Origin: an uncultured Clostridia bacterium
GTDB lineage: Bacteria; Bacillota; Clostridia; TANB77; CAG-508
DNA length: 54,613 nt
NCBI GenBank assembly: GCA_947649935.1
Contig: CANSTR010000010.1
Span: 1-54,613 of the forward strand
Direction: 5' to 3'
The translations under genes and the position numbers were made by a program. Shown in pieces: positions 1 through 10,157 of this stretch. The notes below the pieces were generated by a model. The model saw only the letters and a list, made by a program, of their open reading frames with translations. It made no database searches and had not been told where the DNA came from. Position 1 is the stretch's first letter. Each line of letters begins with the position of its first letter.

Positions 1-27
1 GAAGGCCTTATAGGCCGTTATGAAAAT

Positions 28-46
28 CCCCCAGTTATACTGGGGG
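28..46. other. GC-rich hairpin upstream of first gene
   Basis: CCCCCAG at 28-34 pairs perfectly with CTGGGGG at 40-46 around a 5-base loop. There is no clear T-run on the plus side, so it may be the terminator of a gene outside the window or a repeat remnant. The role is not certain. Confidence 0.4.
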
Positions 47-58
47 ATAATTATAGAC

Positions 59-87
59 TTGCAAAATCTGGAAATTTATGATATAAT
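59..87 (+). promoter_or_regulatory. Sigma-A-type promoter of the first gene
   Basis: TTGCAA at 59-64 and a perfect TATAAT at 82-87 are separated by 17 bases. The -10 lies about 30 bases upstream of the first start codon. Confidence 0.7.
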
Positions 88-116
88 TAAGAAAAGACAT
101 AAAAAAGGAGATGAAT

Positions 117-851
117 ATGGAGTATTATTGGAATCCTCAAAATCAATACCAAAACCGTGCCTATCGTAGAAAAAATGGAATTAAGCCACAGAAGAAAGTT
201 TATCGAAGCCAAGAAGAATTTGAGAGATTAGAAAAAATTTTGAAAAAAGAATTGTATGATTTGACGCATGAATCGTATTCAGAAGCTTTGAAAAGAGAGA
301 AATATCAAAGGTTAAAACCATTGATAGAGGAATATGAAAGACAAAAGGCGATACGTCAAGCGCCCAAAATGCAAAAGGCAATTGCTGCATATCAAGTGCA
401 AACCAATTATAGTAAAAGCCATAATAATTTTAAAACACTATCAAAACCAGCTACGAAACCAACGCCAGCGGTTAAACCGGTACCTCAAATGGCTAAGCCA
501 GCGCCGATTGCCAAACCGGCACCGAAAAATGTGACAAATCATCAAACGCAAAAAGCACCAAAAAAAGGATTTTTTAGGCGCTTATTCGACATGTTTAAGC
601 CACAACCGGTTCCACAAAAAGCGAAGCCAGTTGAACCAAAAAGAACGATACATGAACCAAAAAATAGATTAGCATATTTGAAATATAATCAACCGAGAAA
701 TGTATTGGATGAAGATTGTCGTAAGTTTCTAGAAAATCAAGAGGCTATGATAGAATATTACAAAGAAAATCCACATTGTAGAATTATTAGAAATGGACGT
801 GAATTTAGGGGAAATATCAAAGGAGAAAGTTATGAACCACAATTGGGTTAA
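117..851 (+). CDS. Proline/lysine-rich hypothetical protein
   Basis: I do not recognise this basic 244-residue protein. The N-terminal 100 residues are charged and predicted helical. The middle carries a low-complexity run of about eight Lys-Pro-containing short repeats (AKPAPKP-like, near residues 110-170), and the C-terminal part is charged with no membrane segment. The ATG at 111 directly abuts the AAAGGAG ribosome binding site, so the second ATG at 117, six bases away, is the better start. It overlaps the next gene by 20 bases, so the two are probably co-transcribed and translationally coupled. It could be a cytoplasmic scaffold or DNA-associated protein, but nothing in the sequence proves that. 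Confidence 0.75.
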   Translation: MEYYWNPQNQYQNRAYRRKNGIKPQKKVYRSQEEFERLEKILKKELYDLTHESYSEALKREKYQRLKPLIEEYERQKAIRQAPKMQKAIAAYQVQTNYSKSHNNFKTLSKPATKPTPAVKPVPQMAKPAPIAKPAPKNVTNHQTQKAPKKGFFRRLFDMFKPQPVPQKAKPVEPKRTIHEPKNRLAYLKYNQPRNVLDEDCRKFLENQEAMIEYYKENPHCRIIRNGREFRGNIKGESYEPQLG

Positions 852-2001
852 ATTAGTGATACTAAACAATTTGAAAGATATTGTTAGAATATTTGGTAAT
901 TTATTTTTAAGTATTTATTTTTTCAATATTACGGATGGAAATTTAATACAAGTATTAAAATATTGGCTGATTTATTCAGCCAGCAATCTGATTTATCGAT
1001 ATGTTATTTGCAAATGGATATCGACAAATAATATCTTAAAATGGTATCGCTTTTCGCTCTTTGCTAATTTGATAACAGTCAGCATTTTGCTTATTTTAAG
1101 GGAGAAGATTATCGACTATATTTATCTTTTTGCCTTGTTGCAATCGTTTGCGATTAGCCTGTACTATGCAACTTATGAAAATATAACTTGCCACATTAAC
1201 AAAAACAATAGTTTCAAAAAATATTTTTCGATAGACAGTTTACTATCAAATGCTATGTCCATTATTGCGCCATTATGCCTTGGTGTGTTAATTGAGAAAT
1301 TTTCGTATGCTGTAGCATTTGTTGTGTTGTTGTTCATCACAATAGGCTGTTTTGTGCTATCTATGTTTTTGAATCAAGAAACAATCGAATGTAAAAAACT
1401 GGAGATTTTTGAGTATTTAAAATCAATCAAAAATAAGAAAATATTTCGTAAAACATTAATCCAAAATTTCTTTGACGGATTTAATACATGGGGACCAGTT
1501 GGTGTACTGACTACGGTTATTTTGTATTCCCAAATATCGAATGAAGCAATTGTTGGAGGCATGAATAGTATCACCAATGTGATTGGTGTGCTATTTTCTG
1601 TGTTATGCATTAAATTGATTAATCAAAGAAATTTTGGAAAGTTGATTATACCAACTACTATCATTATTTTTGTATTAACGATTCCTATTAGTATTCAATT
1701 TAGCCTTGTTTTAGTCTGCGTATACATGATTTTAAATCAAATTGGTATGGTTATAACAGACATTAATGGAAATTCGTTGACCTATGAATTGTTACCTGAG
1801 ATAACGGAAGAGAAATATCAAAATGACTATTTATGGAATATTCAATTGTCTTTTGATTTAGGCAGAATTGTGGGTTATGCGTTAGTATTGCTGGTTGCGT
1901 ATGATTGGTATGATGCATTAAAATATTTATTTATTTTATTCAGTTTTGGATTTGTTGTAAGAAGTTTGATTTTAAATGATTTAATGAAAAATAGTAAGTG
2001 A
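832..2001 (+). CDS. MFS-like multi-pass membrane carrier
   Basis: A protein of about 389 residues made almost entirely of hydrophobic helices (10-12 can be counted), with short charged loops, as in major facilitator superfamily transporters. The substrate cannot be told. The longer reading frame begins at 793, but AGGAG at 821-825 places the start at ATG 832 (MNHNWVKL). That start lies inside the end of the upstream gene, which suggests translational coupling. No antibiotic-efflux signature motif stands out. The family assignment rests on topology and length only. Confidence 0.65.
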   Translation: MNHNWVKLVILNNLKDIVRIFGNLFLSIYFFNITDGNLIQVLKYWLIYSASNLIYRYVICKWISTNNILKWYRFSLFANLITVSILLILREKIIDYIYLFALLQSFAISLYYATYENITCHINKNNSFKKYFSIDSLLSNAMSIIAPLCLGVLIEKFSYAVAFVVLLFITIGCFVLSMFLNQETIECKKLEIFEYLKSIKNKKIFRKTLIQNFFDGFNTWGPVGVLTTVILYSQISNEAIVGGMNSITNVIGVLFSVLCIKLINQRNFGKLIIPTTIIIFVLTIPISIQFSLVLVCVYMILNQIGMVITDINGNSLTYELLPEITEEKYQNDYLWNIQLSFDLGRIVGYALVLLVAYDWYDALKYLFILFSFGFVVRSLILNDLMKNSK

Positions 2002-2026
2002 CCAAAAAACTTGCTATTTTTTATTT
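1989..2026 (+). terminator. Rho-independent terminator after MFS gene
   Basis: AAATAGTAAGT (1989-1999) pairs with ACTTGCTATTT (2009-2019, one G-T pair) and is followed by a T-rich tail. The stem overlaps the stop codon of the MFS gene and the -35 of the next promoter. Confidence 0.6.
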
Positions 2027-2039
2027 TATTTGATATAAT
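2011..2039 (+). promoter_or_regulatory. Promoter of the queA operon
   Basis: TTGCTA at 2011-2016, a 17-base spacer, and TATAAT at 2034-2039, 28 bases upstream of the queA start. Confidence 0.7.
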
Positions 2040-2066
2040 CAAGAAAATGATGGGAGAGGGAACAAA

Positions 2067-3089
2067 ATGAAAGTATCCGAATTTAAGTATGATTTGCCAG
2101 AAGAATTGATTGCGCAGCATCCATATGACAAGCGCGATAGCGCACGTTTGATGGTAATTGACAAAACGTTGCAAAAAATTGAGCATAAAATTTTTGCAGA
2201 TGTCATCGACTATTTGCAACCGGGAGATTGCCTAGTTATCAATAATACGAAGGTTTTGCCGGCGCGTTTATATGGCAAAAAGGAAACGGGCGCGAATGTG
2301 GAATTTTTGTTGTTGAAAAGAATCGAAGGGGACTGTTGGGAAGCGATGGTTCGTCCCGGAAATAAATTAAGACCAGGCACCAAAGTGACGTTTGGAGATG
2401 GCATTTTGCAAGCTGAAGTTTTGGAAGTGCTAGATGGCGGAAATCGAAAAGTAAAATTTGAATATGAAGGAATTTTTAACGAGATTTTGGACCAAATCGG
2501 CTTGATGCCTTTGCCACCATACATCAAAGAAAAGTTGAAAGAAAACGATAAATACCAAACCGTTTATGCCAAATACAATGGATCGAGCGCAGCTCCAACG
2601 GCAGGTTTGCATTTTACGGAAGAATTGCTGGAACAAATCAAGCAAAAAGGTGTCGAAATTGCTAATGTGACATTGCATGTGGGAATTGGCACGTTTCGTC
2701 CGGTGAAAGTGGAAAATATTGAAGAACATCACATGCATTCTGAGCATTATTACATCAAGCAGGAGGACGCAGATAAAATCAATCAAGCCAAGAAAAGTGG
2801 GCACAAAGTGGTTAGCGTTGGGACAACCTCGTGTCGCGTTTTGGAATCGGTGGCAGATGAAAACGGGTTTGTCAAAGAAACAGAGGGCGATACCAGTATT
2901 TTCATTTATCCAGGTTATCATTTTAAATGCATTGACCGTTTGATTACCAATTTTCATTTGCCAGAATCTACGCTAATTATGCTGGTTTCCAGTTTAGCAG
3001 GAAAAGATTTCGTGATGAAAGCATATGAGGAAGCGGTCAAAGAAAGATATCAATTTTTCAGTTTTGGGGACGCGATGATGATTTTGTAG
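2067..3089 (+). CDS. queA: S-adenosylmethionine:tRNA ribosyltransferase-isomerase
   Basis: QueA transfers and isomerises the ribosyl group of S-adenosylmethionine onto 7-aminomethyl-7-deazaguanine in tRNA, the penultimate step in making queuosine. The 340-residue length is normal. Family signatures visible include the N-terminal [36 protein letters not shown], the central PTAGLHFT and [10 protein letters not shown], and the C-terminal [16 protein letters not shown] strong GGGAGAGGG ribosome site precedes the ATG. It forms an operon with a NUDIX gene and tgt, which supplies the preceding base-exchange step in the same pathway, a common Clostridia arrangement. Confidence 0.97.
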   Translation: MKVSEFKYDLPEELIAQHPYDKRDSARLMVIDKTLQKIEHKIFADVIDYLQPGDCLVINNTKVLPARLYGKKETGANVEFLLLKRIEGDCWEAMVRPGNKLRPGTKVTFGDGILQAEVLEVLDGGNRKVKFEYEGIFNEILDQIGLMPLPPYIKEKLKENDKYQTVYAKYNGSSAAPTAGLHFTEELLEQIKQKGVEIANVTLHVGIGTFRPVKVENIEEHHMHSEHYYIKQEDADKINQAKKSGHKVVSVGTTSCRVLESVADENGFVKETEGDTSIFIYPGYHFKCIDRLITNFHLPESTLIMLVSSLAGKDFVMKAYEEAVKERYQFFSFGDAMMIL

Positions 3090-3097
3090 GAGGAAAA

Positions 3098-3838
3098 ATG
3101 ATTAAAAATATTGGAAGAAAAAAGTTAAAAATGATTTTACAGCCAGGAAAAATTGAATTTCCAGTAGAAATTAGACAAAAAATTGAGGAGCATTGGAAAA
3201 AAGTAATAGGGGAAAATTCAAATTTGTGGAATGGAGAAATTGTGTGTGTGACAGATTATATTGAGGCAGAAACGGAATTAACAATGGTTTGTCAAAAGTC
3301 AGATTATGCACATTATTTGTATGACGAAAGAATAGGGCTTCCAGATAAATATAAATGTTATAATTTATTCGCTGATTCTTTGCTTGAAACACAAGATGGA
3401 TATTATGTGATTGGCGAATTAGAAGAGAATATGTCATATCCATTTTGTTTGCAATTGCCAGGAGGCAATGTTGATTTGAATGATATAAATGATGAAAAAA
3501 TCGATATTTTACATGCGATTCAAAGAGAGGTTTTAGAAGAGTTAAATGTTGATATACAAGATGAAAATCAAGTGATAGAAAGCAATCTAAAATATTTGAT
3601 GCATGTATTGGGAAAAGGAAATGGCTATGGAGTGGTTGCAAAAACAAAATTGAAGATGAAAGCAAAGCAAATGAAAGAACATTATGAGCAATATTTGAAA
3701 TATTTAAAGGAAAATAATTTGGAAGTGGAATTTGGAAAAATTCATTTATTGCCAAAGGAAACAGTTTTAGAAGAATTAAGAAAAATACCAAATCCGCAAA
3801 GAGAATATTTACAGCCATTGATGGAGGAGGAAAATTGA
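3098..3838 (+). CDS. NUDIX-family hydrolase
   Basis: The 246-residue protein has a recognisable but stretched Nudix box: LPGGN near residues 124-128, then an acidic insertion, then REVLEEL matching the REUxEE core that binds the catalytic Mg ion. Such enzymes hydrolyse nucleoside diphosphates linked to another group; the substrate here is unknown. It lies 8 bases after queA with an AGGAGG site and sits between two queuosine genes, so a role in sanitising nucleotides or in tRNA-modification metabolism is possible but unproven. Confidence 0.8.
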   Translation: MIKNIGRKKLKMILQPGKIEFPVEIRQKIEEHWKKVIGENSNLWNGEIVCVTDYIEAETELTMVCQKSDYAHYLYDERIGLPDKYKCYNLFADSLLETQDGYYVIGELEENMSYPFCLQLPGGNVDLNDINDEKIDILHAIQREVLEELNVDIQDENQVIESNLKYLMHVLGKGNGYGVVAKTKLKMKAKQMKEHYEQYLKYLKENNLEVEFGKIHLLPKETVLEELRKIPNPQREYLQPLMEEEN

Positions 3839-3863
3839 GTTAAAAAATAGGAAGTGATAGAAG

Positions 3864-5034
<1,171 letters not shown>

Positions 5035-5048
5035 AATAGGAGGGAACG

Positions 5049-6638
5049 ATGAATTTAGAAGAAAGTAATTCTTTTGTAGAACAAATGGAAAAGAATAACA
5101 AACATAAAAAAACAGTTTTAACCACCATTATTATTTGTGCGGTTTTGGTTGTGGTTTTGCTTGCGCTCATTGGCTATATGAAATATCAGGATTCGCTAAA
5201 ATTAAAGGTGTTTGTGGATGGGAAAACGGTTTCTTTTTCGAACCATTTTTTTGAAAAGCAGGGTGAAACAGATTATATCAATATTAAGGAATTAGCGGGA
5301 TTGTTGGGCTATTCGTATCAAAAAGGCGAGTATAAAAAGTATACAGAAGACGCGAATAGTTGCTATTTGCGTACGCCTTATGAAATTGTTTCGATGGTGG
5401 CTGACGAAAATACATTGACCAAATATATTTTAAATGAAAGAGAAGCGACAGAGTCCAAGGAAAATGAGAGAAATCAAAGCAACGAAAATACAACGGTTGA
5501 TTCCAATTTGATTGTGACAGATGAAACAGGAGCCAAATCTTTGAATATTTTGGTGGATTCCAAAAATGAAACAGCTGAAACGCTTGCAATTGCCGAGCCG
5601 ATTGTTTCGATTAACAATGAGTTATACGTTTCTTTTGAGGAAGTGGAAAGAGTGTTTAATGTTCAGTTGGATGTAAGCCAGCAAAATCGAGTGCGCATTA
5701 GTTCTTTGACCAATTTAATCGTGCTAGCCAATCAATATGCGCAAAAAGCTGGCTATTCACAAATCAGCAATGTGTATGAGAATTTGACAGCCATTGTGGA
5801 TGGCATGATTGTGGTAAGCGATGGCAGGAATTTTGGTGTGGTAGATGTCAAAACGGGGCAAGAATTGATTAGTTTGAAATATGAAAAAATCAAATATATG
5901 CAAAATACAAGCGAATTTTTGGTGACAGCAGAAGGCTCAGTTGGCATTGTTTCTCAGGAAGGACAGACGATTATCAAGCCAACAGAATATGATGATATTG
6001 CTGTGTTGGACGAAGTTGGCAAATTGTATTTGGTGGAAAAAGACGGAAAATTTGGTGTGCTAAATGGGGATGGAGATATCGTTGTTTATAGCGAATATGA
6101 TTCCATCGGCATTCAAAATAAAGAAGATTTCCAAAAAGAAGGAATTCGTAATTTTAGTTTGTTGTTTGATGAATTGATTCCTGTGAATGTGGATGGAAAA
6201 ACTGGTTTGATTGATAAAGCTGGAAACGAAATCTTTAAGCCAGTGTATACGTTAGGTTATGTGGCGGGAAAAAATGTGAATTCTACAGAAACAGAAGAGG
6301 AAAAAAGAACCAATACCAATACAACCAATACGGTCCAGAATAAAACAGTGGAAGTCGATGAACATGACAATGTTTTGACCATTCCAGAATCAACGGGAAT
6401 CCGAGGCATTGTGGTGAAAAATTACAATGATTTATATGGCATTTATGATGCACGTAGCAAAAAGTTGATTCCATGCTCGTTTACGAAAATATATTCGAAG
6501 ACAAAAGCAGGTGTGACAACGTATTATTTGGAATACAATGACCAAGAAATGGATTTGGAAATGTATTTGACGCAAAGTGGATTTTTGAATGAGAATGTGA
6601 CAAATGAGCAAAATCCAGAAAATGATGTAGAAGAATAA
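5049..6638 (+). CDS. Membrane-anchored WG-repeat protein
   Basis: A 529-residue protein with a short cytoplasmic N-terminus and one transmembrane anchor (about residues 22-45), so the bulk is outside the cell. After the anchor comes a region resembling the copper-amine-oxidase N-terminal-like fold (LKVFVDGKTVSFS). Then follow several WG-type repeats of the form G-V-V-D/N-x(2)-G-x-x-(I/L)-(I/V)-x(3)-Y-D/E (near residues 255-400 and 460-500), predicted to build a beta-propeller or solenoid. Low-complexity Asn/Glu/Thr stretches separate the parts. It has its own AGGAGGG site 15 bases after tgt. The function is unknown; surface or cell-wall interaction is plausible. Confidence 0.75.
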   Translation: MNLEESNSFVEQMEKNNKHKKTVLTTIIICAVLVVVLLALIGYMKYQDSLKLKVFVDGKTVSFSNHFFEKQGETDYINIKELAGLLGYSYQKGEYKKYTEDANSCYLRTPYEIVSMVADENTLTKYILNEREATESKENERNQSNENTTVDSNLIVTDETGAKSLNILVDSKNETAETLAIAEPIVSINNELYVSFEEVERVFNVQLDVSQQNRVRISSLTNLIVLANQYAQKAGYSQISNVYENLTAIVDGMIVVSDGRNFGVVDVKTGQELISLKYEKIKYMQNTSEFLVTAEGSVGIVSQEGQTIIKPTEYDDIAVLDEVGKLYLVEKDGKFGVLNGDGDIVVYSEYDSIGIQNKEDFQKEGIRNFSLLFDELIPVNVDGKTGLIDKAGNEIFKPVYTLGYVAGKNVNSTETEEEKRTNTNTTNTVQNKTVEVDEHDNVLTIPESTGIRGIVVKNYNDLYGIYDARSKKLIPCSFTKIYSKTKAGVTTYYLEYNDQEMDLEMYLTQSGFLNENVTNEQNPENDVEE

Positions 6639-6695
6639 AATAGGACGCATAAAAAATCTTTTTAGAAATATAATTTTTCTAGGAGGATTTTTTGT

Positions 6696-7085
6696 ATGGA
6701 AGATTTGAGAGAAAATGCAAGTGTGAATGTTTTTGTGTTGATGTTAAAGGGAATTGCGGTTGCGATGGGATTGACGCTTATGATGATTTTGGTATTATCA
6801 ATCGTTCTTAGTTTTTCCAATATAAGCGAGAATGTCATGATGCCAGCAGTGATTTTTATTTCGTCATTTAGCATTTTGATTGGTGGTTTTTTGGTGGCAA
6901 AAAGAATGGATAGCAAGGGAATTGTTTATGGAAGCGTGGTAGGCTTGGCATATATGTTAATTTTGTATTTGACATCCAGTTTTTTAAATTTTAATTTTTC
7001 CTTAAATTTTAATGCGATTATTATGATTGCTTTAGGCGTTCTTGGAGGGGCGATTGGAGGAATTCTTGGTGTGAATTTGAAATAA
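6696..7085 (+). CDS. TIGR04086-family membrane protein
   Basis: A small 129-residue protein with four predicted transmembrane helices and a Gly-rich last helix (LGVLGGAIGGILG). This matches the Firmicute family TIGR04086, which is often found between tgt/yajC and secD/secF, the position it holds here. An AGGAGG site lies 9 bases upstream. No yajC gene is present beside it. The family's biochemical role is not established. Confidence 0.8.
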   Translation: MEDLRENASVNVFVLMLKGIAVAMGLTLMMILVLSIVLSFSNISENVMMPAVIFISSFSILIGGFLVAKRMDSKGIVYGSVVGLAYMLILYLTSSFLNFNFSLNFNAIIMIALGVLGGAIGGILGVNLK

Positions 7086-7100
7086 ATTTTCAAAAAGTAG

Positions 7101-7129
7101 TTGATATTTTTGAAAATTTGTTGTAAAAT
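7101..7129 (+). promoter_or_regulatory. Promoter before the HD-domain gene
   Basis: TTGATA at 7101-7106, a 17-base spacer and TAAAAT at 7124-7129, about 30 bases upstream of the HD gene start. Confidence 0.55.
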
Positions 7130-7158
7130 ACTACAGATTGATATTTTTAGGAGGACAT

Positions 7159-7818
7159 ATGATAAATTTTGATGATGTTGTCGAAAATGTCGAAGTGAAG
7201 GAACTGATGAAAAATGCACAAAAACAATTGGACGTTTTGGGCTACACAGAGCATTCGAAAAGGCATTGTATGTTAGTTGCTGAAAGGGCTGCCTATGTTT
7301 TGGAAACGTTGGGGTATGAGGCGCACAGAATTGAACTTGCGAAAATTGCGGGATATATTCACGATATTGGAAATTCCGTCAATCGCGTGGATCATGCGCA
7401 TTCTGGTGCAATTCTAGCGTATCAAATTTTGAAGGACATGGGAATGGACGTTTCCGACCGAACCGAAATTATGATGGCGATTGGAAATCATGATGAAAAT
7501 ACAGGAACGGCGGTGAGCGATATTTCGGCTGCTCTGATTTTGGCGGATAAATCCGATGTACACAAGAGTAGAGTTTCGAAGAAAGATAAAAGCATATTCG
7601 ACAAACATGACGAAGTCAATTCTGCGGTAACGCATTCAGAATTGAGAATTGATACAGAAAATAAGAAAGCAATTTTGGATTTAAAAATTGATACAAAAAT
7701 TTGTCCAGTCATCGATTATTTTGAAATCTTTATGGATCGTACGCAAATGAGCAAAAGAGCGGCTAAGTATTTGGGACTATGGTTTGAACTAATCATCAAT
7801 AACACAAACTTATTATAA
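7159..7818 (+). CDS. HD-domain phosphohydrolase
   Basis: A 219-residue cytoplasmic protein with an HD metal-dependent phosphohydrolase core: an initial His in HSKRHC, the HD pair in GYIHDIGN, and later His/Asp residues (NHDENTG, LADKSDVHKSRV). Such enzymes hydrolyse phosphate esters of nucleotides or related compounds. The reading frame opens at 7138, but AGGAGG at 7149-7154 sets the start at ATG 7159. It lies between the TIGR04086 gene and secD and is probably co-transcribed with secD and secF. The substrate cannot be inferred. Confidence 0.85.
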   Translation: MINFDDVVENVEVKELMKNAQKQLDVLGYTEHSKRHCMLVAERAAYVLETLGYEAHRIELAKIAGYIHDIGNSVNRVDHAHSGAILAYQILKDMGMDVSDRTEIMMAIGNHDENTGTAVSDISAALILADKSDVHKSRVSKKDKSIFDKHDEVNSAVTHSELRIDTENKKAILDLKIDTKICPVIDYFEIFMDRTQMSKRAAKYLGLWFELIINNTNLL

Positions 7819-7832
7819 TAGGAGGAATGGTT

Positions 7833-9287
7833 TTGGAAAAGATGTTGAAAAAAATGAAAGTAGGGATTGTCATATTACTTGTGGTATTATTGTCATTGAT
7901 TGCATTTTGGGGTGTGTTTCAAAGACAAAATGGTGTTTGGAATAATTTCATTCCAGATTATGCGTTAGGGATGGATGTAAAAGGTGCGAGAGAATTAAGA
8001 TATACGGTCGATGAGCAAGAAGAAGAAAAATACGTTTATGTGGATGAAAATGGTAATGTAAAAGGAGAAGTTTGGGAAGCAGGAAGTCCCACAACGGCTG
8101 AGCACGAGGCGGAGCATGAAGCAGGCACGGCAGAGGACGAGCATGAAGTAGAAGAGGATTTGCCATATACCAAAGAAACACAAACAATTAAAGCAAATAG
8201 TGATGATAAGTTGACGAAAGAAAACTTTGAGCAAACAAAAAAAATAATTCAAAATCGATTGAAAAAACAAGGAATTTCTGAATATCATATCAGAATTGAT
8301 GATGTAACTGGAAAATTAGTGGTGGAAGCCAAAGATGAGAATGGAGAAGTTCAAAATGTACAGGAATTGATTTCCAATACAGGAAAGTTCCAAATGGTGG
8401 ATTATCAAAATGGACTTGTTTTGATGGACAACTCTGATATAAAAAAAGCATCAGTTGTCACTTCAAGTGATTCTGGTTATAACACCTATTTGCAAATTGA
8501 ATTTAATAAAGAGGGCACACAAAAATTAAAAGACATCAGCAATAAATATGTGGAAACACCAAAGGAAGAAACTGAAACGCAAACAGAAGAAACAGAAGAT
8601 ACCGAGGAAGAAACAGAAACGGAAAAGAAATATGTTTCCATTGTTTTTGATGACACGACCATGATGACAACATATTTTGGCGAAGAAATGGCATCCGGCA
8701 TGTTACAAATCCCACTAGGACAAACACAAACTGATTATGAAGAGCACCAAAAGGAATATGCTGCTGCAAAAGTAATTGCAGATGTTTTGAATTGTGGCAT
8801 CATGCCAATTCGTTATGCCTTAGAATCCGATAATTTTGTACAAGCAGAGGTTTGGGAATGGGCAGAAATGTTTAAAATGGTTGCCATTGTCCTTGTTGTG
8901 ATTGCATCGATTATATTCATAATCAAGTTTAGGGGCAAAGGATTGTTAGCTAGCATCGTAGCAATTGGTTATATTGCTTTGCTTTCCTTAGTCATTCGTT
9001 ATACAAATGCTGTGATTACGCAAAGTTCGTTGGTGGCTTACTATGTTGTGATTTTGCTAAATTATGCATTCCTGAAAAATATGTTAAAAGCAAGTAATCC
9101 AGAAAAGTGCTATGAGGAAACGGCGAGAAAATTTTATTTGAGCGTAATTCCATTGGCAGTGGTAGCGATTGTGTTTACCTTAAGCAATTATTTCATCGTA
9201 AGTAGTGTTGGAATGGCACTATTCTGGGGATTGATGTTAAATATTGTATATAACTTTGTAATAACAAAAACAGTTTTTGAAAAGTAG
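7833..9287 (+). CDS. secD: Divergent SecD-like protein translocase subunit
   Basis: SecD and SecF form an accessory complex that uses the ion gradient to help pull proteins through SecYEG. The N-terminal anchor is followed by YALGMDVKGARELRY, a degenerate form of the SecD GLDLRGG motif. The periplasmic head holds a P1-like section (RLKKQGISEYHIRI, ELISNTGKFQMVD). Two Glu/Thr-rich or His/Glu-rich inserts interrupt it (near residues 75-110 and 245-265). About five C-terminal membrane helices lack the usual conserved SecD motifs. GGAGGA directly abuts ATG 7827, so TTG 7833 is the likelier start. secF follows 15 bases downstream. Confidence 0.75.
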   Translation: MEKMLKKMKVGIVILLVVLLSLIAFWGVFQRQNGVWNNFIPDYALGMDVKGARELRYTVDEQEEEKYVYVDENGNVKGEVWEAGSPTTAEHEAEHEAGTAEDEHEVEEDLPYTKETQTIKANSDDKLTKENFEQTKKIIQNRLKKQGISEYHIRIDDVTGKLVVEAKDENGEVQNVQELISNTGKFQMVDYQNGLVLMDNSDIKKASVVTSSDSGYNTYLQIEFNKEGTQKLKDISNKYVETPKEETETQTEETEDTEEETETEKKYVSIVFDDTTMMTTYFGEEMASGMLQIPLGQTQTDYEEHQKEYAAAKVIADVLNCGIMPIRYALESDNFVQAEVWEWAEMFKMVAIVLVVIASIIFIIKFRGKGLLASIVAIGYIALLSLVIRYTNAVITQSSLVAYYVVILLNYAFLKNMLKASNPEKCYEETARKFYLSVIPLAVVAIVFTLSNYFIVSSVGMALFWGLMLNIVYNFVITKTVFEK

Positions 9288-9302
9288 AGAGGATTTGGTG
9301 AA

Positions 9303-9959
9303 ATGGAAGTCAGTAAAAATGCAAAAAAAATCGTAATTTTGGGAATGATACTTTTGGTGTTAGCAGGAATCATTGTAGTAGCCTTAAAAGGTTTTCGTGT
9401 TTCCTTGTTGTTTGGAAAGCATGAAACCATTGGGATTAAATTGGGTGTTGATGTGGATTTGAAGCAAGTTGAAGAAGCATGCAACGAAACATTTGGCAAA
9501 AAGGAATTTGTGGTAAAAGGCTTAGAAGTTTTTGGCGATTCTGCCCAAATTAATGTTGAATCCATCACAGAAGAGGAAAAAACAACATTAATTGAAAAAT
9601 TAAACGAAAAATTTGGAACCCAAAAAACGGTAGAAGATTTGAATGTTGTTTCGGTTTCCAATAAAAGAATCCGAGATGTTGTGAAGCCATATATGGTGCC
9701 AATGGGGATTTCGTATGTGATTGTGTTTTTGTATATGCTCATTCGATTTAGAAAAGTCAATGCAGTTGAGCAAGTCGTTTCTGCAGTATGGAAAAGTGCT
9801 TTGTTAGAGGCGATTTTGGTAAGCATTATTGCCATTACAAGAATTCCAGTAAATGAATTGTTGATTAGTGTTCTCATTTTGATTGCTGCTGCATACGTAT
9901 CTTATCGTGTATTTTTAGGCGAAGGGGAATTAGAAAATAAAGCACGAGAAAATGAATAA
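9303..9959 (+). CDS. secF: Divergent, shortened SecF-like subunit
   Basis: A 218-residue protein with one N-terminal membrane helix, a small soluble domain resembling the SecF head (IGIKLGVDVDLKQVEEA, ending in EDLNVVSVSNKRIRD) and only about three C-terminal helices. Typical SecF proteins are near 290-300 residues with six helices, so this form appears reduced. Pairing with secD, order and spacing support the assignment, whereas sequence conservation alone would not. It ends just before a terminator. Confidence 0.65.
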   Translation: MEVSKNAKKIVILGMILLVLAGIIVVALKGFRVSLLFGKHETIGIKLGVDVDLKQVEEACNETFGKKEFVVKGLEVFGDSAQINVESITEEEKTTLIEKLNEKFGTQKTVEDLNVVSVSNKRIRDVVKPYMVPMGISYVIVFLYMLIRFRKVNAVEQVVSAVWKSALLEAILVSIIAITRIPVNELLISVLILIAAAYVSYRVFLGEGELENKARENE

Positions 9960-9979
9960 AAAGAGAAATTTATGAAAAA

Positions 9980-10010
9980 AGAGCATCTATTGAAGATGTT
10001 CTTTTTTTGC
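9980..10010 (+). terminator. Terminator after secF
   Basis: AGAGCATCT (9980-9988) pairs with AGATGTTCT (9994-10002) and is followed by a run of seven Ts. Confidence 0.8.
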
Positions 10011-10058
10011 CATAATCTGTAGGCGGATGATTAATATTGCCGATAATTTTGTAAAATA

Positions 10059-10074
10059 TTACAATTTGGTAACA
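10059..10074 (+). promoter_or_regulatory. Operator-like motif TTACAATTTGGTAACA upstream of prepilin gene 1
   Basis: This 16-base imperfect inverted repeat (TTAC...GTAA) is identical to copies at 12113 and 40614, all upstream of promoters. Here only one clear copy precedes the -35, at a 29-base offset instead of the 20/40-base offsets at the other two sites. Confidence 0.6.
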
Positions 10075-10087
10075 TTCAAAAATTGTA

Positions 10088-10117
10088 TTGACAAAAGAAA
10101 ACCTCCAATGTTAAAAT
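10088..10117 (+). promoter_or_regulatory. Promoter of prepilin-like gene 1
   Basis: TTGACA at 10088-10093 (perfect -35), an 18-base spacer and TAAAAT at 10112-10117, about 40 bases upstream of ATG 10158. Confidence 0.6.
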
Positions 10118-10157
10118 AATTATATATCATAGTTAACAATAATGAAGGAAAGAAAAA

